This document shows, in pieces, positions 60,055 through 64,000 of a stretch of DNA of 64,000 nucleotides. The stretch covers positions 162,912 through 226,911 of the forward strand of contig NW_017265165.1 in NCBI RefSeq assembly GCF_001638985.1, written 5' to 3'. Source of the stretch: Phycomyces blakesleeanus NRRL 1555(-) (Eukaryota > Mucoromycota > Mucoromycetes > Mucorales > Phycomycetaceae). The first letter of the stretch is position 1. Each line of letters begins with the position of its first letter. Under the pieces are notes generated by a model. The model ran no database searches, was not told the origin of the DNA, and saw only the letters and a list, made by a program, of their open reading frames with translations. A program made the position numbers and the translations under genes.

Positions 60055-61087
60055 CAAAACTGTGCTTATAATGCCTTCCCTGTCATTAAGGGGGAACCTT
60101 TTATTGATAGTTTTTCTAGACCTTGCTTTCTATGATATCTATTTTCACTCAAAAACATGCTCTAATTTGCAATCCAAGTGGTAATGGAAGAAGACTAACC
60201 AATCAGAGCCGTTTAAAACATTTTGTCCTTTTTTTGAACTTTTTTAGTCTGTCCACACCAAATATATTCATTGTACTCATTAGCTTTCTACTTTGTCCCC
60301 ACACTTTGCGTGTTCATCAATCTCTCTCCAGCCTACCTCTTTTTTTTAGAGTGTATCACCTGGTTTTGGGAAATTTAATAATGAAACATTGTCTCATGTA
60401 AAAAACAAACCCGGCATATTCAATTAATAACCGTTTGCGCCCTAAATTTAGACTTGACAATAAGGAAAGAATAATGAGTCACAGATGTACTATATCAAGA
60501 GGCAGTTATGCAGTATATTATAAGGAGCTATTGCCGTTAAAGCGTGACGCAATCTTGTTGGAGATTTTACTACTTATTAGCCTTCTTACGGATAAGATTT
60601 CTTTCTTTTCCTTTCACCTATTGTACCTATACTACCTGAAAATTTCCCAAGGTTTGACATTAAAGTAAAAATCCAAACCCAGTGTGAAAGCACCGACTAG
60701 TAAGCGATCCCTGCTCACGCTTTAATTTTAATTTTTCCAAAGCACAAAAGAAGATTTCTATGATTATTTTGTATCCTAATGGGTATTAATTCTTATAATA
60801 ATAGTTGATCCTTAGGGGCCAGATAGAGCTATTCCATGCCGGCAAAAAAATACGATTTGTGGTCTGGTAGAATCAAAATGTCATATACCACCAGGAAACG
60901 TCGCCCACCTAAAATTACTGTTAATTTAACTCTGATAATCACCAATTAAGTTTTTGGTAAGTTTTGTCAAATTTATACCGAACTCCTGTTTACCCCGCTC
61001 AAGGTGGTTTTTATGTTCTTTATAATAAAGTCTTACTTCAACCGCAAGAATTGAATAATAGCCCCATTTGTCTCAATTTTGCTAGTT
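60049..61087. other. intergenic right flank of the palindrome
   Basis: No supportable gene. Short frames at 60123-60401 and 60435-60668 have no recognisable motif, splice structure or homologue that I know. A segment at 60217-60262 is an inverted relative of 47716-47765. Confidence 0.5.
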
Positions 61088-62656
61088 ATGGCAAGACCAA
61101 GAAGCTCTAAGGGCTTAAAGCTCGAAAACAATGACAAGTTTCTTCCAGAAGACACTCAATAGTACCTTTCAAATACATCAAGCTTCACAACCAAAAGATT
61201 TTACGGTGAATTTGGCCACAACTATAATTCAATGCAAAAAATCTCCAGAAGATACAAGAGTATCATTGATAATGAACTGAAGGGTGTTAAAAACATTACA
61301 AATATTAGAAAAGAGTACAGCCAGTGGATTAAGTCAAAGGGGAATACTAGATATTGGCTACATAAGATCGAAAAGGAGACTTTATCAACCTTCCACATTG
61401 AAGGTGCCGAATAGGTCCAGGATGTAATCAGATCAGAGGTTAACGAGATAAGAGCTATAGAGAACCGTCATAATAAAAATCTAAGCCAAGAAATGACTGG
61501 TGAGCCAGCTGATAATCACGAAGAGGAGTATCAAAACAAAGCCGGAGACGAAAGAAGCTGAAGAAGATACAACGGTAGTGCCTTGGGTTATTGAAAATTG
61601 TATTAACCTAACAACCCTGTTCGCTCAACATCGTCAAAGTATCAAGCATATTATTAAATGTGAAAGTTGGATTTCACTTGAGAGCCATACACAAGAGTTA
61701 GTTACCTTAAATAACATACATGTTCTGAAGCCTTTACAACCCAACCAAATGATGAGAATAATATTCACTAACGATCATATCGAGCATGTCCTCGATGAAC
61801 AAATACAAAGGTCAACCGACTTGTCTCTAGAGTTTACTCGTGGCGAGTTGATGCGGCTGAACCTAGTATTAAAGCAGCTGGCAAATAACAGTCAAAGTAT
61901 ATATAAAGTACCCACGGATCTCATGCTGCTATCCAGCTCTCTGACGTATGAAAAGCACAGAGTTATAATAGACATTTTATGCTATAAGTACTATTGATAG
62001 CTCTTATATATTGATTGATGCTAATGTTGATTTTCTTTCTGAAGGATTGACAAGCTACCAAGGAATCCTATCGCAGATAGTGCTGACATCTCCGAGTCAA
62101 AACTTTGGGACACGTATTTTGACTCTTTCTTGCCCGCCAATTTCTCTGACAATGAAAGAAGCACACTTTTACGATGGTTAAATAAACATGCCAAAGTCAA
62201 TCTTATCCAACTTGAAACATCAATAACGCTGATTGACCAACTGAATTTTGGTGCCAATCCCGGATTTGGTGAAGTGAAAAATTCCAAGCCAAAATGCGAT
62301 AAAGCAACCCTATGTGGGGATTTCTTGCGTCTGGCCCATTTGACAAAAGGATCCATAGACAATCCCCATTTGGAGGCCTCAATTAGCTTTCGTATTCATG
62401 GTATGCAGGTTTTGTTATGGCTCCTATAAATAATTTCCTATGTTGACCTTCTACAGGCTTTTCTATCACTTTCTATATGACTCGATTGGACTATCCCATC
62501 ATATACACAATGACTGAGCTTGGCAAGACAAAGTTTCCACAATCATTGAATGATATATCTACCTTTTGGTGCCTTCAAATCATGCGACTTACTAGTTCAG
62601 ATAACCAGTGCTTTCTGAGCTCACTGCAAGCTGAGCCTTTCTCCCTCGCTTGTTAA
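61088..62656 (+). pseudogene. decayed uncharacterised gene with possible PD-(D/E)XK-like motif
   Basis: The frame starts at ATG 61088 (MARPRSSKGLKLENN) and is cut by TAG at 61160 and 61412. It then shifts by one base between about 61500 and 61560 into a second coherent frame. Two intact introns follow (61988-62044 and 62401-62456) with frame-preserving joins, ending at TAA 62654-62656. The spliced 3' part reads SKLWDTYFDSFLPANF, then LIDQLNFGANPGFGEVK, then FSITFYMTRLDYPIIYTM. D-x(n)-E-x-K spacing in a hydrophobic context is reminiscent of PD-(D/E)XK nuclease-fold families, but this is a weak guess. The layout resembles uncharacterised proteins that I believe are common in Mucoromycota. Intact introns with broken codons indicate a once-real gene. 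Confidence 0.6.
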
Positions 62657-63401
62657 AGAAAGAGTAACCAAGTCTATTAGTATTAGCCTTCTGCATGTGT
62701 TTGTGGACTCACGAAAGAGTTGCAAACGAACGTATGGTTTCTTTGGAAATTAATTTACATACCTTATCTAATTTATGAGTAATAAAACAGTAGATATTTT
62801 AAAATAATTATGGCTTTGTTATAAGCTGGGTATCGTATAAGAGTTGAGGTCATGGTGTTTATATCTTTTTTAAACAAGAAGATGGAATAGATCTATGATC
62901 TAATCCATTCGGCGTGATAATTTAGAGTTAGTATTAAGTAACATTATGAATGTTCTATCAGTCTTTAACACAAAATTGTTAGCTAGCCTAAATGCTGCTT
63001 TCCGGGCTCTCGTAATTCAAATACATTATGTCTTTGTATAGCAAAACAATATACAATTAGGGTAATACTTACCACGCTAAATCCAACCATAATCCGATCA
63101 TTAATGTGTATCAATATAACATGCGGCCCAATTCCCTTTATAATCTCTCTCTCTCTTAGACCCTTATTTTCCCAAGATAATTTTTATCATCTTTCTCAGC
63201 ACACGTATACATGCACATATATCTGCTCCTAGTCATAGGTATACATATACGTATTGTGCTTAAAAAAAACAATACAATACAATGTGAATAAGATTACTGA
63301 TATTAAAAAAAAGACAGTGTTTATTATTTATTTACTTATACAGGTGGTGCAAAGTCATTAAAGTGCTTTATATTTTACAATTTGTTTTAATTAAAAACAA
63401 A
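62657..63401. other. AT-rich intergenic region
   Basis: No gene seen. It lies between the 3' ends of the decayed gene (plus) and the repeat-tail gene (minus). Confidence 0.6.
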
Positions 63402-64000
63402 CTACCAACTAGCCATGTACTCGGGAGAAGAACTAGTTTCAGATTGGGGGAGATCTTCAGATACTTGGCTAGGAAGCTCAGTGGAATCATCAGTAGAGCT
63501 GGTAGAGTCAGTGGAGTCAGCAGAGTCAGTGGAGTCAGCAGAGTCAGTGGAGTCAGCAAAGTCAGTGGAGTCAGCAGAGTCAGTGGAGTCAGCAGAGTCG
63601 GTAGAATCGGCAGAGTCGGTAGAATCGGCAGAGTCGGTAGAATCGGCAGAGTCAGTAGAATCGGCAGAGTCAGTAGAATCGGCAGAGTCAGTAGAATCGG
63701 CAGAGTCAGTAGAATCGGCAGAGTCAGTAGAATCGGCAGAGTCAGTAGAATCGGCAGAGTCAGTAGAGTCAGTAGAGTCAGTAGAGTCCTCCTGAGTTCC
63801 GTTCAAGCTGTCGATCTTCTCTCTAATGGCAGATGTGAAGAGCTTCCATTCGTCGGCAGTGGTGTAACTCTCAGTGATTTTCTTGAGGCCAGAAAGCTGT
63901 GCGACAGACTCAGGGTATTCTGCTGAAAGTTTATCGGTGAATGCAGCCCAATGAGCTTCAATGTCATTAAGATCGTATGTCTGGTTGTTTGCCAGCTGAG
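63402..64000 (-). CDS. Ser/Thr/Asp/Ala-repeat tail protein, 3' end only
   Basis: Minus-strand frame open from the window edge to TAG at 63404-63402, so the start is outside. The first visible part is a coherent, partly amphipathic domain (DIEAHWAAFTDKLSAEYPES, TADEWKLFTSAIREKI). Then comes a long hexapeptide repeat of the type STDSAD from 18-bp DNA units, ending in SSPEYMASW. Upstream domain plus serine-rich acidic tail resembles small secreted or wall-associated fungal proteins, but no hydrophobic GPI-type end is present. The minus frame is preferred because only it continues coherently beyond the repeat; the opposite frames in the repeat are mirror artefacts. Confidence 0.65.
   Translation of the reverse strand, partial: QLANNQTYDLNDIEAHWAAFTDKLSAEYPESVAQLSGLKKITESYTTADEWKLFTSAIREKIDSLNGTQEDSTDSTDSTDSADSTDSADSTDSADSTDSADSTDSADSTDSADSTDSADSTDSADSTDSADSTDSADSTDSADSTDFADSTDSADSTDSADSTDSTSSTDDSTELPSQVSEDLPQSETSSSPEYMASW
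63504..63789. repeat. 18-bp coding minisatellite
   Basis: Tandem units GAGTCAGTAGAATCGGCA and the variant GAGTCAGTGGAGTCAGCA, about 16 copies. On the minus strand they encode (S/T/D/S/A/D). Variants are grouped: GTGGAG types at the left and GTAGAATCGG types to the right, showing stepwise expansion. Confidence 0.95.

Noticed and set aside
60123..60668. Two plus-strand frames right of the palindrome
   Set aside because: Hydrophobic, low-coherence translations without motifs or introns; not supportable as genes.
63363..63926. Plus-strand repeat frames rich in Ser-Arg-Val or Glu-Ser-Val
   Set aside because: They are the opposite-strand reading of an 18-bp repeat; only the minus frame continues sensibly beyond it.

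Overview
This window looks like nuclear DNA of an early-diverging filamentous fungus, most likely Mucoromycota (inference). The genes are fungal. They carry many short (about 45-100 bp) GT-AG introns with ACTAAC/CTAAT-type branch sites, and they sit in AT-rich, microsatellite-rich intergenic DNA with relics of several transposon classes. No bacterial features (operons, Shine-Dalgarno sites, CRISPR) are seen. Exon structures below were read by eye; each join was checked for splice dinucleotides and reading frame.

Layout. 0.6-4.1 kb: biotin-carboxylase subunit of methylcrotonoyl-CoA carboxylase (minus), divergent from a Ser/Asn-rich membrane protein (5.4-6.6 kb, plus). 7.4-8.8 kb: intron-containing gene with a Crypton-like N-terminal segment and a GCR1_C-like domain. 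9-17 kb: gene-poor, with a C2H2 zinc-finger gene broken by one stop, a Tc1/mariner relic and a LINE 3' fragment. 17.8-25.1 kb: an intact nine-exon cytochrome P450, an unknown charged protein and an epoxide hydrolase. 25.4-31.4 kb: three nuclear genes for mitochondrial proteins on the minus strand (m-AAA protease, cytochrome oxidase subunit Va/Cox6, glutamate dehydrogenase). 33.5-38.8 kb: a full-length LINE with a perfect 14-bp target-site duplication but three in-frame stops in ORF2. 39.4-47.4 kb: wax-synthase-like acyltransferase, an unknown multipass membrane protein and condensin kleisin subunit CAP-H/Brn1, all minus.

47.86-60.05 kb is the most unusual part: a palindrome with two almost identical arms of about 4.88 kb around a 2.43-kb spacer. 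Each arm carries a very divergent but recognisable 5.8S-LSU rRNA-like segment with no room for ITS2, cut off near the LSU domain II/III boundary. Each is preceded by a chain of about seven mutually related spliceosomal-type introns separated by short non-coding exons. The two copies point outward from the centre, the geometry of palindromic rDNA in some protists. SSU and the rest of LSU are not seen. I know of no described fungal element with this architecture.

60-64 kb: a decayed intron-containing gene with a possible PD-(D/E)XK-type motif, and the 3' end of a gene encoding a long Ser/Thr/Asp/Ala repeat tail that runs off the window.

The mitochondrial genes (leucine catabolism, glutamate oxidation, respiratory complex IV, inner-membrane quality control) are functionally compatible neighbours, but their proximity alone does not show co-regulation.
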